Positions 1-13,794 of a stretch of DNA of 64,000 bases are shown here, in pieces. Under the pieces are notes generated by a model. That model was not told the origin of the DNA. It saw only the letters and a program-made list of their open reading frames with translations, and ran no database searches. This DNA comes from Cenococcum geophilum 1.58. Its lineage: Eukaryota > Ascomycota > Dothideomycetes > Gloniales > Gloniaceae. Position 1 is the stretch's first letter. Every line of letters starts with the position of its first letter. The stretch lies in the NCBI GenBank assembly GCA_001692895.1, contig KV748186.1:1541785-1605784 (forward strand). The letters run 5' to 3'. The translations under genes were made by a program, and so were the position numbers.

Positions 1-1080
1 CAAATAAAGGCACTTTAACTATCCGTTTAAATTTCTAACGTATTATAATAGCTAGGATCGGACTCCCTTCTTAGAACCGCTTTTAGCCCGCAAGAATTCG
101 TTATAAGTCTTTATTTATAGTTATTAGGTCACCGCTATATACAGCCTTAACCTTAGCCTTATATTTAAAACTTGTAAAAGGTTTTAAGCGACGACTATAT
201 TTCGTAATAACTTTTAGCCGTTATTACTATATTACCAAACCATTGACTTCTTAATTCCCAAATATTTTAGGCTATTTTAGAAACCTCCTACCTACGGGCG
301 AAGTTATAGATACCGCTTATTAAACCAAGCCGCTAGTAGCTGCTGTTTAGTTTATAATATCGCTAGTTAGGCATTTTCTAAGCTTTTAATTTACGTCGGC
401 CGTAATAAAAACCAACTAATAACGATTAGTTACTCTCGCGCAGCTATTTTTACCCCTAAGTCTATCTCTAGCTTATATCTACTTAAAGCGTCTTATTAGA
501 ACCGTTTAACGAGAAAAAGATATATAATATCGCTTTTTTAAACCATTCCTACTAGGGCTAAACGGCGCTTTAATATCTATTAAATATTTCAGGATAAAAT
601 AGGCTACTATCTTCCTCTAAACGGCCTTAAAGATAAATAAAGATAAATAAATATTAGATGGAGACGTGTCGGATTAAGATAGGATATTAGGCTAATAAAT
701 ACGGCGGGTTTTATTACTAGTATATTATAGTAAGCAAACTAAAGCTAAATACGGTGAATTTTTAGAAGAGAGATGCACTATTATATACAAATATTGTCGG
801 CGTCGCTTTAAATGATATATAAGTATATAAAAAGGCTATAGGGTTAACTTGCTATAGAAGATATACCGAAGTACATTTAAATGAAAGACATTTATGGAAA
901 ATGTTAAAGGTTAGTTAAGATATTTAGTGTTCGTTACGTGGATTTTACTATACCTTATAGTGTCGTCTACCTTTAAGCGGTGTCGTCTACTAGTAAATAG
1001 CTTTTTTTACTATAAACTGCTATTATTTATAAGCGTTATCTACTTCCATATTATTTATATTATTTATCTTAAGCGCATCT
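1..1080. other. AT-rich RIP-degraded sequence, no gene recognised
   Basis: The stretch is dominated by TAG, TTA and ATA triplets on both strands. I could not follow any frame here that matches a family I know. It lies directly upstream of the JmjC-like relic and may contain its promoter or the 5-prime part of its reading frame. Confidence 0.5.
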
Positions 1081-2748
1081 ACCTTCTTTACCTACCTCCA
1101 CCTCTACCTTAAAGCTCGAAATTCGCCGCCCTTTAAGCTTATATCTAACACCTACCATATAATAATATCCTAACGCTATAAACGTTATAGTGCCTACAAT
1201 ACTCCCTATTGGGTAGCCTACTGTAAAGTAATACTTATAATGAGTAACCGTAGAAAGCATGAAAAGAGAACTTATATTATCTATTTATTATGCAATTCTA
1301 GTTACGTTTATAACGATAAGTCGCCCCATATCTATATTAATCTAGAATTAATAAGCGGAGTAGCTATAAAAATAGACTTAGGGAATCTACTTAACTAGAT
1401 ATATTACCGGAACGAGCCTAAGTTGTAGCGCTTATTAAGCGAAATGCGTGCTTATAAGAAAGAAATTAATAAGTAACTAGTAGTGGGTAAGGGTAAAGAA
1501 ACGCTTTAGAAGCACTGCCTAGACTTAGGAATTACAATCCTTAAAAATCTTAACTAGGCCTTAATTAGCGTAAAATAAGGTTCTTTGCTTAGTTGGGGCT
1601 TATTAATATAGGATGACGTAGATATATAGTATGTGATCTAGGAAGATTTAGATACTATACTTAATACGGGGGGAAGCTTATTAAAGGTAATTGTTATTGC
1701 TAATATAAGCCTAAATATAGAAGAGATAAAGGAGAAATTCTTCTAGCGGCTAGTAGACCGGTATGGCGATATTAAGTGCATTAATGTCTAGCTATATGCG
1801 CGGGAAGTAAATAAAAGTTCCTTAGCTAGGAAAAAAACCGCTCTGCGTATTAAAAAAAAGCTATTATTATTATAGGGATATAGCTCTACTCTAACTAATA
1901 AAAATCTACTATAGAATTTACTAAATCTAGCAAATCTTTTAAAGAAACTAATACCTAAGATACTAGGGTGATAACAATTCTAAGTAGTACCGATATTTAA
2001 CTCGTAAATTATAGCGGAGTCTTCTAAAGGCGGAAAAAGGAAAACTACCCCTTTTAGATTTGTTGACATTATATCTTGTTATATGTTTACGCTATATATA
2101 TAAAGAGGGTCAGTCTCTAGGCTATATATAGACGCGCTAAATAGTACTTTTGTTTGCTATCTAATAGGTAGTAAGTTATGGCTATTTGCCTAAGATCTAT
2201 TAAAATAAGATTTAGAGAGCTTTAAGGAATATAGAGATAGATAGATCCCTTAACGTGGAATTCTTAAAGTAGCCTACCTAGAACTAGGCCATACTATTAT
2301 AATGCCTATAGGAAAATTCGTTATCTATACGCCAATAACTATAGAAGACTGTATTATGGACGGAGGGTAGCTTTAAGACGAGTATAAGATAGATAATATT
2401 TTATAAAATATTTATTATATTATAAAATCGCCTAATATTACTAATAAGGCATTTACCGTCTAGTTGCTAATAATACTAGATTAGCTTTTAAGTTTTATAA
2501 AGGTGGATCCTAGGCGGTTTATAAGGACCTAAGATGCTAATAAATATTTGTTATTAATTAAGGGGCTTATTGCCGATATTAAGTAGGATATTGTATACAA
2601 ATGCAAGCGTTATTATTTGGAGTTATGCCCGTATAAGTAAGCACGGGGAAAGGCTAAGGTATATTATTTAGCCTATTATAATAGCAGGAGACAACTTTAT
2701 AATAACTAGGGACTTCTTATCTCGCGAAAATATTTAATTTCCTTTTAA
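1081..2748 (+). pseudogene. RIP-degraded JmjC-domain-like protein
   Basis: One frame can be followed from about 1081 to a final TAA at 2746-2748 with no frameshift, broken only by TAG/TAA codons that look like former Gln or Trp. The C-terminal half reads like a JmjC-type cupin: RLYIDALN at about 2119-2142, then ELGHTIIMPIGKFVIYTP at about 2278-2334, then EDCIMDGG. In intact JmjC proteins the metal is held by an HxD/E pair and a later His. Here the first His position is Tyr (TAT, 2125-2127) with Asp two residues on (GAC, 2131-2133), and the later His is also Tyr (TAT, 2326-2328), as expected from CAT/CAC to TAT. The last 60 residues are Cys/Lys/Arg-rich. JmjC proteins are Fe(II)/2-oxoglutarate oxygenases, often histone demethylases. 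This copy cannot be functional. The start codon is unknown. The family call rests on motif recognition only. Confidence 0.6.
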
Positions 2749-3419
2749 TTCTAAGGTCTACCTATCCTCTTTTGCCTTATACTATTTACTACCTTTATCT
2801 AGTACTAAAACCCAGCAAAAACCTAACTATACTTAGCTATGAAGTGGATAAACTGATCGTTAAGTAAGTCTAATTATTTTAAGTTATTTTCCTGCTAGAA
2901 GTACTAGTTTGTGGCTCTAAATAGACTAAATATAAGGAGTTAGAGCTGGGTAGAGTTGATTATAAATTTTAATTTACTTGCTTTAGTTTATTAGTAAATA
3001 TTAGTTTATACCTTATTATATATACCTTTACCTTAAATAGTATTGTATAAGTTAGAGATATATTTATATACTAAACTACAGGTTATTATGCCTGGCGTAT
3101 CTATCTGCCACTAATAAATAGCAGGTAGGTTTTTCCGCTAGGTAGTTAGAGGCCACCGCAAGCACTATATAAGAAGGAGGGCGTAAGCAATTTCCCAAGT
3201 TTACTACCTTCCTATTAGCTTTCTCTTTACTATAAGAATTGATTTCTTTACCTAATCCTAAGCTCTCTTGCGGAGGCTCTCTAATACAATAATTATTAAA
3301 AGTCTCTTAACGCCTGCCTTTTGTTCTTATATCCACTCTATAATACTTTACAGAAATAAAAGAATTAGTTTTAATTTATATGCTCTTATAAAAAACTATA
3401 AAAATGTAGGCCTTTAGAA
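2749..3419. other. Intergenic RIP-degraded sequence
   Basis: No recognised gene lies between the end of the JmjC-like relic and the C-terminal side of the minus-strand CSC1-like relic. On the minus strand a TATATAAATATATC-like AT run near 3050-3070 is seen, but it cannot be separated from the general AT richness. Confidence 0.4.
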
Positions 3420-5885
3420 TCCCCCTTTCCCTAAAAAAAGGTGGCTAACTAGCTATCGGCCGAGCTTATTAATATTTACTTAAGTTATATATTCTATTCT
3501 ACTATTTAGATTAATTATAGCTTCCTTATTACTAATGTTTAAAGTTTTATATACTAACCTAGTCTAATTAATCTCGTCTTTACTTATTTCTAACTTGTCC
3601 TTTAATAGTTTAACAACTAGTACGTTACTACTTAGAGCCTTATACTTAAAAGGCCCAAAGTCGTAATTTTTTCTCGTGGAAACCTCTAGAGATATTAGTA
3701 AAAAGGATAATAGCGGGTCGAACGCTTTATGTAGAAGGTAGTAATATATAACTGTAAGTATTCCTATAACTCCTATAACGACGGCTTAACCAATATATAT
3801 GGCTTTGTTTTGCGAATCTCGGACGAGTATAAAGAGGCTAAATAGGCCAGCTTTTATAAAATATAGCCCAGCTAAAAGCTGCTTAATGGCCTTCGGATAG
3901 AAGAGGCCACTACTATTAATATTTATATGGACGATATATAGCATATTATACTGATAGACTAACTAGAAAATAGTAAAAGTAATAACTTATAGGAGCGAAA
4001 TTAACGGAGAGATAATTGAGTATATAAGGCCTAGTAGGTTAGCTGCCGATTTTTAGAGAGAAGAAATTATACCTTACTAATGCAAGATAGGTTTATGTAG
4101 ATAGGGACAAAAACGCCCTACTAAATTGGCATAACATCCGTTTTCCTTGCCAGCTTTTAAGTAACCGTATAATTTAGTAGTAGTGATAATATTAGCTAGT
4201 CGACCAGTGTACTAATCTAAAGAAGTGCGCTAGTATTAACTAATAATAACTATAATAGTACGTAAGATAAGAAGTAATTGCTAGCTTTAGGAAAGCCTTT
4301 TATAAGCATAGCTAGCAATAACGCTATATCCCCCCTAACTTTGTTAAAAATTATAGTTAAACCTACGGAGAGAGAAACTATAAGAGTGATTTAAAGGAAG
4401 AGGAAGGAAAAATAATAATCTTGTATTAAAAGTTCTGCCGTAACCTTAGAGTAGATCCCTTATTTTCGTATAAGGTATTATAAACTAAAGGAGAATAAAG
4501 CTATAAATGCAGATAGCATTGTAGGTGGTAAAACACCCTATATAAGCCTAAGTAACTAGTCTAGTAGTTTATTAACCTAACTAAGCTATAAGATAGCGTA
4601 AGTTAGATAAATAATTTAAGAGAGAAGGCTAGTAAAAGTAATAAGAACCACGCAGAGGACTGTTAGCGCCACGATGGCAGTATTTAAAATCACTATACGG
4701 AAGAAGTTTTCCCACTAATAAATAGAAATATTATTTTATAGGATATCTTTAGGTAATATCTGGAGGTTATAAGGCCTTATATAGTCGGTGGTTTTATATA
4801 ACACTGTTTAGTATACTATTTGCGCCGCTATTTGCGTATTAAATTTAATAAAAGCTAAGTTTAGGGTAGGGAATCTTTTAGGTGTCTTTTTAGCGGATTT
4901 AATCTTAGAACTTAGGCGTTTATACTCTTCCCTATAGTAATTAATAGCGTTAACCTTAGGTTATAGGAAAGGTATTAATATCTAAGTAAAGAGTCCTTTA
5001 GGGAGTGTGACAAGTTCGCGTTTACTCTTATTAAGGTAAGCCTCCTACGTTGCCTTATAAGTCTTATTATAGTGCCCTTTTTACTTTTCTTTACTATACG
5101 CTTAAAGAACTTTCCGAATAAGTCTAATTTTAGCTTCCTTAAGTGCTGCTATAATGTTATTACGCCTCTTTACGCTTTTGGAAAGCGTAGTAAAATTTCT
5201 ATTTAGATTAATATTATAAACACCTTTAGGAAACAAGCTAAACTATTATTTAAGCTTTTCTAGGTGAAGCTATTCGTTAGGAATAGAGTTAATAAGAATA
5301 GTAGTTAAAAGGATATACTGGTTATTTTACTAAACCTTAATATATTTTTAAAGCTTAGTCTATATTATAAAGTAAATATATACTATAATACTTATACCTA
5401 AAATTAAGTGCACCTAATAACAGTTTATATAAGACAATCCGATATTAGCCTAACTTAGTTTATTAAGACCGTTTATACTATTACCAGCGCCTCTTCCCTA
5501 GAAGAAGTCTAAAGGGATAAGAATTAGTAGAATAACTAGGGCAATAGGTCTAAATATCTTTAGTAACGTACGGAGATATTAAAGAAAAAAGTATATATTA
5601 AGGTTTAATGTATAGTTTAGGTTAGAAGAATAAATTAGTAACTAGAACTAAGATAGCGTATAAGGAGTAAATTCTATATTATAAACCCGGCGCTTATTTA
5701 GCGCATTAGGGAACAAATTTTAATATAGTGTAAAAATTGGTAGCTAGAGTACGTACTAAATAGTAGGAAGTTTTCTTTAGAGAATAAAGAATAGAATCGT
5801 CTTAAGCCTAAAAATAACTATTCCAGTAGTTAAAGAAGCGAGGAAAGAACTTAGGGAAATACTATATAACTACTTAGCCTTTCCT
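3420..5885 (-). pseudogene. RIP-degraded CSC1/TMEM63 (DUF221, RSN1_7TM) membrane protein
   Basis: The minus strand reads through stops as a DUF221-family protein, a class of osmosensitive calcium-permeable channels with 10-11 membrane helices. N-terminal helix: SLSSFLASLTTGIVIFRLK near 5830. Then YFFL*YLRTLLKIF near 5580 and the cytosolic domain with AFIKFNT*IAAQIVY near 4840. The core 7-TM region follows, with IQDYYFSFLFL at about 4399-4430, KGFPKASNYFLSYVLLQ near 4290, and a C-terminal region ending around 3600-3420. Order, spacing and length (about 820 codons) match an almost complete gene. All breaks I checked are TAG/TAA at Gln or Trp positions. No neighbour suggests an operon. The exact start and stop were not resolved. 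Confidence 0.75.
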
Positions 5886-6489
5886 ATTAATATAGTAAGG
5901 GTAGTAGCAATGGTAGGTGCCGAACTTAAGGTTAACTTAATTATCTTAATGGTCCTCTTAATAAAGCTAGGTTATACTAGTTTTAGAAATAGTATTAAGT
6001 TACCTATAATATTTTATACCCTTATATTTTTAAGGACCCTAAAAAATAGCTATATTATAAAAATAGTGCCTATAAAAAATTGCGAGATATAAGTCCTATA
6101 GATAAGCGTGAGTAATAAACTATAAGAAATATTTTATTGTGTTTACGCTAACCTAAAATAGGCGCTAGTTACACTTATTACAAGTAAACGGCGCTATTAT
6201 TTAATTACTTTTCCTCTTTATGTCTAATATAGCTATAACGCGATAATATACTGGAAATAATATTAATATAGCCCTATATCTTATATAAGACTATTTATAA
6301 ATTTAGGTAAATAGGGACTAAGTATATAATACTAATACCCTAAAAAGGCTATAAAGCGTACTTAAACTATAGGTAAATATAATTAAAGAGCGGCTAAATC
6401 CCTTAGTAAGACTTAAGATAACTAGAAAAGCAATATCTATATAGAAGGAAAGAGCTAAAAAAATAGCATTAAAGAGAGAAGCCGTAGAA
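5886..6489. other. RIP-degraded sequence, weak open stretch 5910-6092 (+)
   Basis: A 60-codon open stretch on the plus strand (5910-6092) is rich in Ile/Leu and matches nothing I know. It may be chance in AT-rich DNA. A Lys/Arg/Glu-rich plus-strand frame leads into the following microsatellite, so part of this could be the 5-prime end of the next relic. Confidence 0.3.
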
Positions 6490-6792
6490 TAAAGAGAGAA
6501 GAGGAAGAGGAAAGGAAGAGGAAAAGGAAGAGGAAGAGGAAAGAAGAGGAAGAGAAGAGGAAGAGGAAGAGGAAGAGGAAGAGGAAGAGAAGAGGAGAGG
6601 AAAAGGAAGAGGAAAGGAAGAGGAAGAGGAAGAGGAAGAGAAGAGGAAGAGAAGAGGAAGAGGAAGAGGAAGAGGAAGAGGAAGAGGAAGAGGAAGAGGA
6701 AGAGGAAGAGGAAGAGGAAGAGGAAGAGGAAGAGGAAGAGGAAGAGGGAGAGAGAGAAGAGGGAGGAAAAGGAGGAGGAGAAGGGGAGGAAG
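6490..6792. repeat. GAGGAA-type purine microsatellite (about 300 bp)
   Basis: A near-pure purine strand of GAAGAG and GAGGAA units with small interruptions, directly followed by a mixed GGAGGAGAAG tail. Read on the plus strand it gives Glu-, Arg/Gly- or Lys-rich protein depending on frame. The adjoining plus-strand frames suggest it sits inside or beside a coding region. Contains no C, so RIP can act only on the other strand; this may explain its preservation. Confidence 0.9.
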
Positions 6793-8420
6793 AGTTTAGT
6801 AGAAATAAATCTAAGTTTAACTAGATACCGCTGTTTGTTAATATAACCTACTAAATAATAGAGGCCCTCTTATTAGCTAATATTATAAATATAACTAAGC
6901 TAGATTTATAAGACGTATTATTTAATATACTATTACTTACTAATAGCTTAGATAGTATAGATTTAGAATAAGGAAATAGTTTAAGTCCTTTTTTTAAACT
7001 AAAGGAAATAGGTATAATGGCACTAAAAGGACTAAATAAAAGTTATCTAAAATATAATATAAATAGTTCTTTTAATAACCCGGAGAGATTCTTTACTAAA
7101 CTTTTTTTATATATTAAACCTAATACTATAAGAAAAAAAATAACGGAGATAAATATAATACTATGATAATAAATAATGATGAAAATGGATATAATACTAT
7201 AGTAATAAATAATAATAGTAATACTATAATAACAAATAACGATAATAACGATAATAATAATAATAATAAAGATAATAAAGATAATAAAGAATATATAACA
7301 CTGCTTGTTAGACCTAGGATAGAGATCCTAAAAAATCCTTATAATAAGTTTAACCGCTATATTAATATAGCTTATCGCGTAGGCTTGGGTTTTTATCTTC
7401 TATAGAAAAGAGTAGGAATATACTAGACTTTAAAAGACATTAAATATTTACTAAATCCTATACTACTATTATCTAGTATAGATTTATAGCTTATAGGAAG
7501 GCTTATCTATAAGATTCTTTATAAGTTACTTCCTAAATCTATTTAAGTCTTTAAAATTAAGAAAGATCTTATAGAAAATAGTTGTTAAGATATAATAATA
7601 TGATTTAATATACTAAAGCCTAACTTTCTAGCAGTCCCCTATTATATTAACTAGGATATATTAAGGGCAAAGAATCTAGATTATTTTATAATAATTATTG
7701 CTAATATTAATAAAAAGTATATAACGACTTGTAATAGATACCACCTAATTAGTAATATTTAGGCGGATAATCTTAGATATATAATTGATAAGGGGCTATA
7801 AGGATTGCATAAAAAATAGTCCTATAGCGGAATCTTTATAAGTAGCTATACTCTCTAGCTCTATAGATCCGCTAATTAAATTAAGCTCTATCTAGATGGT
7901 ATTAAAGTAAACGGGACTAACTGTAGCGTATATACTATTCTCTACGCCGAGAATCTTATTATTAGGACGCCACTATAAAATATAAAGCCTTAAGAGTTAT
8001 AATTACGTTATCTAAAAGCGTTAGTTAAGCGATATAAGGTTATACTATAAACGGACGCTGTAGTATAATAGATAGGTATTTATCTCTCTAGCCCTAAGAA
8101 AAGGATAAAGAATAATAGTACGGATAATTGCTAGCGTAAGGTAGCCCGCCTATTTAGATATATAAATAGTGCCTGGAGAAACATATACAGTAAGACTACT
8201 ATTAGCTTATTATAGCAGCTAAAATCCTTAAATACCGCTAAAGAGTTGTTATATATATAGGTAGTCTTATTTACTGCTTTTGCCGCTAGTTTAGATAGTA
8301 AAGCTATTTCTAAAGTGTTTATATACAGACCGCACGACCTCTCCCCCAAAATTTGTTTGTGCGCTCTATAGTGTATTTATAAGGTAGGTTTTTTAAATAT
8401 ATTAAAATGTCTTAAATATT
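6793..8420 (+). pseudogene. Unrecognised RIP-degraded protein, Asn/Asp-rich segment
   Basis: A plus-strand frame runs from about 6793 to about 8100 and resumes one frame over from about 8101 to 8340, so there is one frameshift or an intron. It includes a completely open Asn/Asp-rich stretch from 7163 to 7405, then a conserved-looking segment with RVGLGFYLL, YITTCNRYHLISNI and NCSVYTILYAENLIIRTP. The stops that interrupt it are nearly all TAG/TAA of the kind RIP makes. I do not recognise the family. The evidence that it was coding is the long frame continuity, not homology. Confidence 0.4.
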
Positions 8421-8499
8421 TTCTTTAGGGCAGTTAGCCTAGTTTAACTCCGTTAAAACAAGTTAATATTTAGAAAATTTCCTCTATATACAATTTCTT

Positions 8500-9900
8500 G
8501 GAAGGGTAGAAGACCTTAAGCTACCTCTTAACTGCTAAGAGCTAATATATAAAATTCTATTATTACCAAAGCTTTAAATGCAAAGTATGCTCGCTAGCTA
8601 AAATAAAAGCGTAGAGTTAAGCTAAGAAATAAAAGCAACTAACTTATAGAGAAACAGCAACGTATAAAAGAGGTCTAAGTTTACTCCCTCTAATTCTAAC
8701 TATTAATCTTATTAAAGCTAAGTATAGGTGTTTTCTTAACTCTAATAAAATGGCTAGGAAGGCATTAAATATTATTAAGGCTGTAATAGTTAAGCGGTAT
8801 ATAGGAAAGGATAAGAATGGGGAAATGCATAAAAAAGTTAATAAGTATATTAAGTAGGGCTGTAGAATTACTTAAGTCCTTTAAGGAACAAGCTTTCTAA
8901 ACCCTGGTTTACTTCTTTTATTCCTAAGTAATAAGGACACTAAGCCCCGGTTATAGCTATTTAAAATATCCCTAGACTATAAAGCGCTTCAAAAGCCTAT
9001 TAGCCCGAAAGAGTAAGTAGTTACTTTACCTATTTTTTAAAAAATATTTAATAAGATTAGCGTAGACGATGTTTCTAAATTAGTAGCTATATAGTTTGGC
9101 TATGCCTTCCAAATTATCCGACTAGAACTTATATAGAGCATCCTATATATTATGCTTAATGTACTTTCTAGCTCGGGCGAGTCCCTGCCTATTAGGCTAG
9201 TTAATAAAAATATATTAGATTATTTGCAAAACCCTCTTAATTTTTTTTAAGGCAAAGCCTAAGCGTTTAATAGTAAAGAGTTTATTATAATTTTCTATAT
9301 TAATATAAACTACCTAGCAGAAGGGGGTATAAAAGTTTATAGTTTATAGGATATAAGCCTACCTAATTGCTATAAAGCTTATATTTAAAATAGAAGGATT
9401 ATACCTAATTACTCTATATAGCTCTCGCCCCGTCACCTTAATAGACTTTAGAGGCACCTTAGCTATAAGATCGCGGCATAGAAGGGAAAAGAAACTATAA
9501 AACTATATAGTTTTTACCTTTAACGCTTGATCCAAGTCTTTATTCGCGATAATAGTAAATCTAAAGGCATATATATATATTCCTAGTATATAGTTCTAAG
9601 TACTAATGCTAAGACTATTATTATAGAAGAGGATGTTTACTTATATTCTTATCTATATATAAAAATAGGGCATATTATATAATATAAGTCTATTGCAAGT
9701 TCGGATTTTTATATTTTAGTAGTGCCGCTAAGTATCTTAGGACCAATTCTAAAGCGGCCGACTATATCCTTTACTGCGAAGTAATAGATAGAATATAGTA
9801 TTAAAATTTAGGAGTAATATGCTCTGCCTGGACACAAATATATATAAATTAGTGCCTTTAACATCTAGATGCTATATTCTTGCGTACTTATCCAGTAACG
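8500..9900 (+). pseudogene. Unrecognised RIP-degraded protein
   Basis: Plus-strand frames with long runs between RIP-type stops: QSFKCKVCSLAKIKA near 8565-8610, and a C-terminal half with VDDVSKLVAI, FGYAFQIIRLELI and SDFYILVVPLSILGPILK between about 9060 and 9760. The composition (charged and aromatic residues in normal proportion once TAG/TAA are read as Gln/Trp) suggests an old gene. I do not recognise it. It may belong to the same gene as the preceding relic or to a separate one. Confidence 0.35.
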
Positions 9901-10810
<910 letters not shown>

Positions 10811-11186
10811 TTACTCTATTAAAAAAGAAAATGGAGATCTGACTGCCGGTTTTGGAGGGTTCTGTCGCCGTTTTTAGAGGTCGTGTTGCTAAAACTCCCC
10901 GCCACCCTAAGCCTCTTACTTGCCGGTCTAATGTCAAGCCTCTTACTTACTGCCCTATGCCCCTCGCTTTTTAATAGGCAGACTATAATCCTTCCACACG
11001 CCTAACGCTGAAGCTATATATACTCTATGGCTCCTACCTCTAAACTATTTAATCTAGGCCCCGTTTCTCTTATTCTTTACCCTCCTATCTCCTTAACCCC
11101 ATATTGCTCTTTATATCCTTCCTACCGTTATTACCCTCTAGGTCCTTTCTACTGTTACTCCCTAAGTTCTCTTCTAGCTCCCTAGA

Positions 11187-13669
11187 ATGCGGCGCGCTTA
11201 ATTATTAGATCGCAGCTTATTGTTTAGCGTTACTAACAATAAGTATATAGATATAGATAGTAACGGTGACAGCTACAGGACAGAACTAACCATTTTTAAT
11301 AGTAATGCTAACAGTGGCATTAGCTATAACGCTAATAGCATCGCTAGATCTAATAATGCTTGCAAAGCGCCCGCTTAAGCATAGCTTTATAAGGATTAAG
11401 ACTATCCACTAGAATACTACCTTAAATAGTTAAAAGAGTTTAAGGAATCCGATTTTATAATATAGGACTATACTAATAGTAGTATAAATCTCCTTAACCG
11501 CATTAAAGATTAATGGTATTAGTAAGTAATAACCTATTCTACGGCTTTCTCTTAGGCTTGACCTAGAGCTGATAATTTCCAGATACTATACCTATATTAG
11601 AAAAGACCCTAAGAAAACGTACTAAGTCCTCTTACTTTAGCTACTTTATAGCTTTTTTAACTAGCTCCTAAATCAGAAATAAGGAAAAGGGGGTAGGAAA
11701 TAGTATAGGACAAAGCTTTCTAGCTTGCTTGGCGTATACTAGAAGTACTATCGCCTTATATATAAGAGAGTAACTAGTAGGAAAATTGCTAGCAAATTAA
11801 CCCGCTAGATATATAAGGTAATTACATTTCTAGTTAATCCTTTAACCTAGTAAGGTAAGGCAGAGCTAAGATATCTTTCTTAGGTACTTTAGAAACTAGT
11901 AAAGAAATATAATCTAAGCAATAAAAAGTAAGAAAAGACTATTATGGACGCAGAGGATTTTGCCCTAGTCCTTAAGACTAACTTAGTTACAACAAGGAAG
12001 CGATATACAGTTGGACAATATTAGATATAAGTGCATTTCTTAATACAACTAGGCCTTTATACTGCGAGCCAACCTAAAGCTTTTTTAAACCTATGCTACT
12101 AACATATAAGGGTTACACTCATTCACGACCTAGAAGGTGGGCCTTATAAGATTATACTTAAGTTTACATTCAAATTCACTAAGGAATATCTTAGCATAAA
12201 AAAAGTATATATTCTCTTTCTACCCTATTCCTCCTACCTTACGCTTATAGAGAACTAGTAATACTTTCCCAATTCTTAAGATTATCTTCAACCCTTTATT
12301 TATTCTTAGCCCTTATGTCTTTCTCCTAGGCCTTCTCTTTGCTAATTAAGCTTTTGCACCCCCTAATCTAACGTCCGCAGAGCAGCTTAGCAAGCTATAT
12401 ATTAAGCCTAGGCGTAACAAGTTGCTATTGCCACTCCGTTTAAACCTAGATAATATCCCTGTATTTTAGCAATTAATTAAAAACCCCTATGGCTATAAGG
12501 TCTTACTTAACCAGCCTTTACTATACTTAACTCTTTTACCCTGGATTAAGGACCTTGGCGCAATTACGGGATTTTAGCAGATTACGCGCCTATATAGTCT
12601 CTGTTACGGCGTAGGCAAGGTATTTAACAAAAATGGTAAGTTCTATTATATAGAGCTAGTTCTACTAAAACCTTTCTAACGCCTATACTACCTAGGTAAT
12701 ATAAGTGACGCCCTTTAGAACCTAATAATGTAGTACGCCGACACTTAAACATTCCTAAAGCACTACCTTCCGCGGCGTGTTGGCGTAGATATATAGGCAA
12801 TCGTTTAAGGCTTAGAGCCTTAAGAAAAGTTAATAAAAGCAGTATACTAAATAAGCCAATTAATTAACCTGCGGCGGCCACAGCACCTAACAACAGAATA
12901 ATCCTTATTGGTAAATAAGAACCCGCGCATTTATACTTTAATTAAAATTCAAAATAAGCTAAAGTATAGCCTTAAGGGCAAAGCCATAGGGAATATAGAA
13001 TACTAAAAGCTTAGCCAGGAAATTATAAATAAAAGGCAATATTAAAGAAATATACTATTAGAAAATATTAAGAAGAATTAGGACAATAAACAAGCCGTAA
13101 TTAATATTAAGCGGCAGCTTTCTGGGGATAAATTTAGTGAGGATATTAAAGCAACCTTAGAATCCAGTAATAATAGATTGGTTAAACACAAACACCTTAT
13201 TAAAGTAATTATAACGCTTCCTGGCGTGTCACTAGAAGATAAGATACTTAGGCACAATAATGCCATTAATACGGTTATAGATTACTGCAATATTAAGAAA
13301 GGCAGATTATATTAGCAGAATTATCACCAGAGATAGTCTAGGACAAATATCACCCTTGGCAAAGTCAAGATTAAAGAAGATGCTAAGATTTCAGAAGCTG
13401 CTAAGGCGCTAGAGAGGGCAAAGTCATCCCTATATAAGGAGAAAAGACTAAAAATATACTTTATCTACCTTAGGAATGAAAAGCTTGCAATTAGTAAGCG
13501 TATATATAAGTTCTACACTCTAGCTATTCCTATAAAGTATTTCTAACAAGCGCATCTCTCTAAACTCCCATAGTAGGGTAAGATTAATTATAACGTTTGC
13601 AAAGTAACCCTTAAGCACAAAATGCATCTTTAGAACTATGCGCTTAGTATATATGGGACCTTTTCCTAG
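11187..13669 (+). pseudogene. DUF3435 (Captain/Crypton-like) tyrosine recombinase with C2H2-like tail, inactive copy
   Basis: Starts at ATG 11187-11189 and ends at TAG 13667-13669 (about 827 codons). It reads as a fungal DUF3435 protein: an N-terminal SAM-like region, a catalytic core with LNLCY, GGPYKIILKFTFKFTKEYL, SPYVFLLGLLFAN and AFNK-type segments, and a C-terminal zinc-finger-like tail ending HKMHL*NYALSIYGTFS. The catalytic pattern of the family is R...(H/Y)xxR...Y. Here the first Arg codon is CAA (Gln, 12070-12072) instead of CGA, and the second is TGT (Cys) in YSLCYG; the nucleophile Tyr survives in LKHYLPRRV. So two of the catalytic residues are lost by C:G to T:A changes. Many TAG stops besides. 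Sister gene at 38755-41218. The part from the first catalytic Arg to the stop has identical length in both copies (1597 bp). Confidence 0.75.
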
Positions 13670-13794
13670 TTATTATGCGCTTATCTTATTATTCTTTACC
13701 ACTTTTTATTTTATTTTAGTCTGTTATTATCCAATCCTGTTCTAATATTTAGTAGAGTAGATGCAATGACTAGGATTCTATAATTTGTCTAAGG

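Noticed and set aside
13078..13266. Open frame on the minus strand (and its partner at 40627-40815)
   Set aside because: Antisense shadows of the DUF3435 recombinase; both copies show the same shadow.
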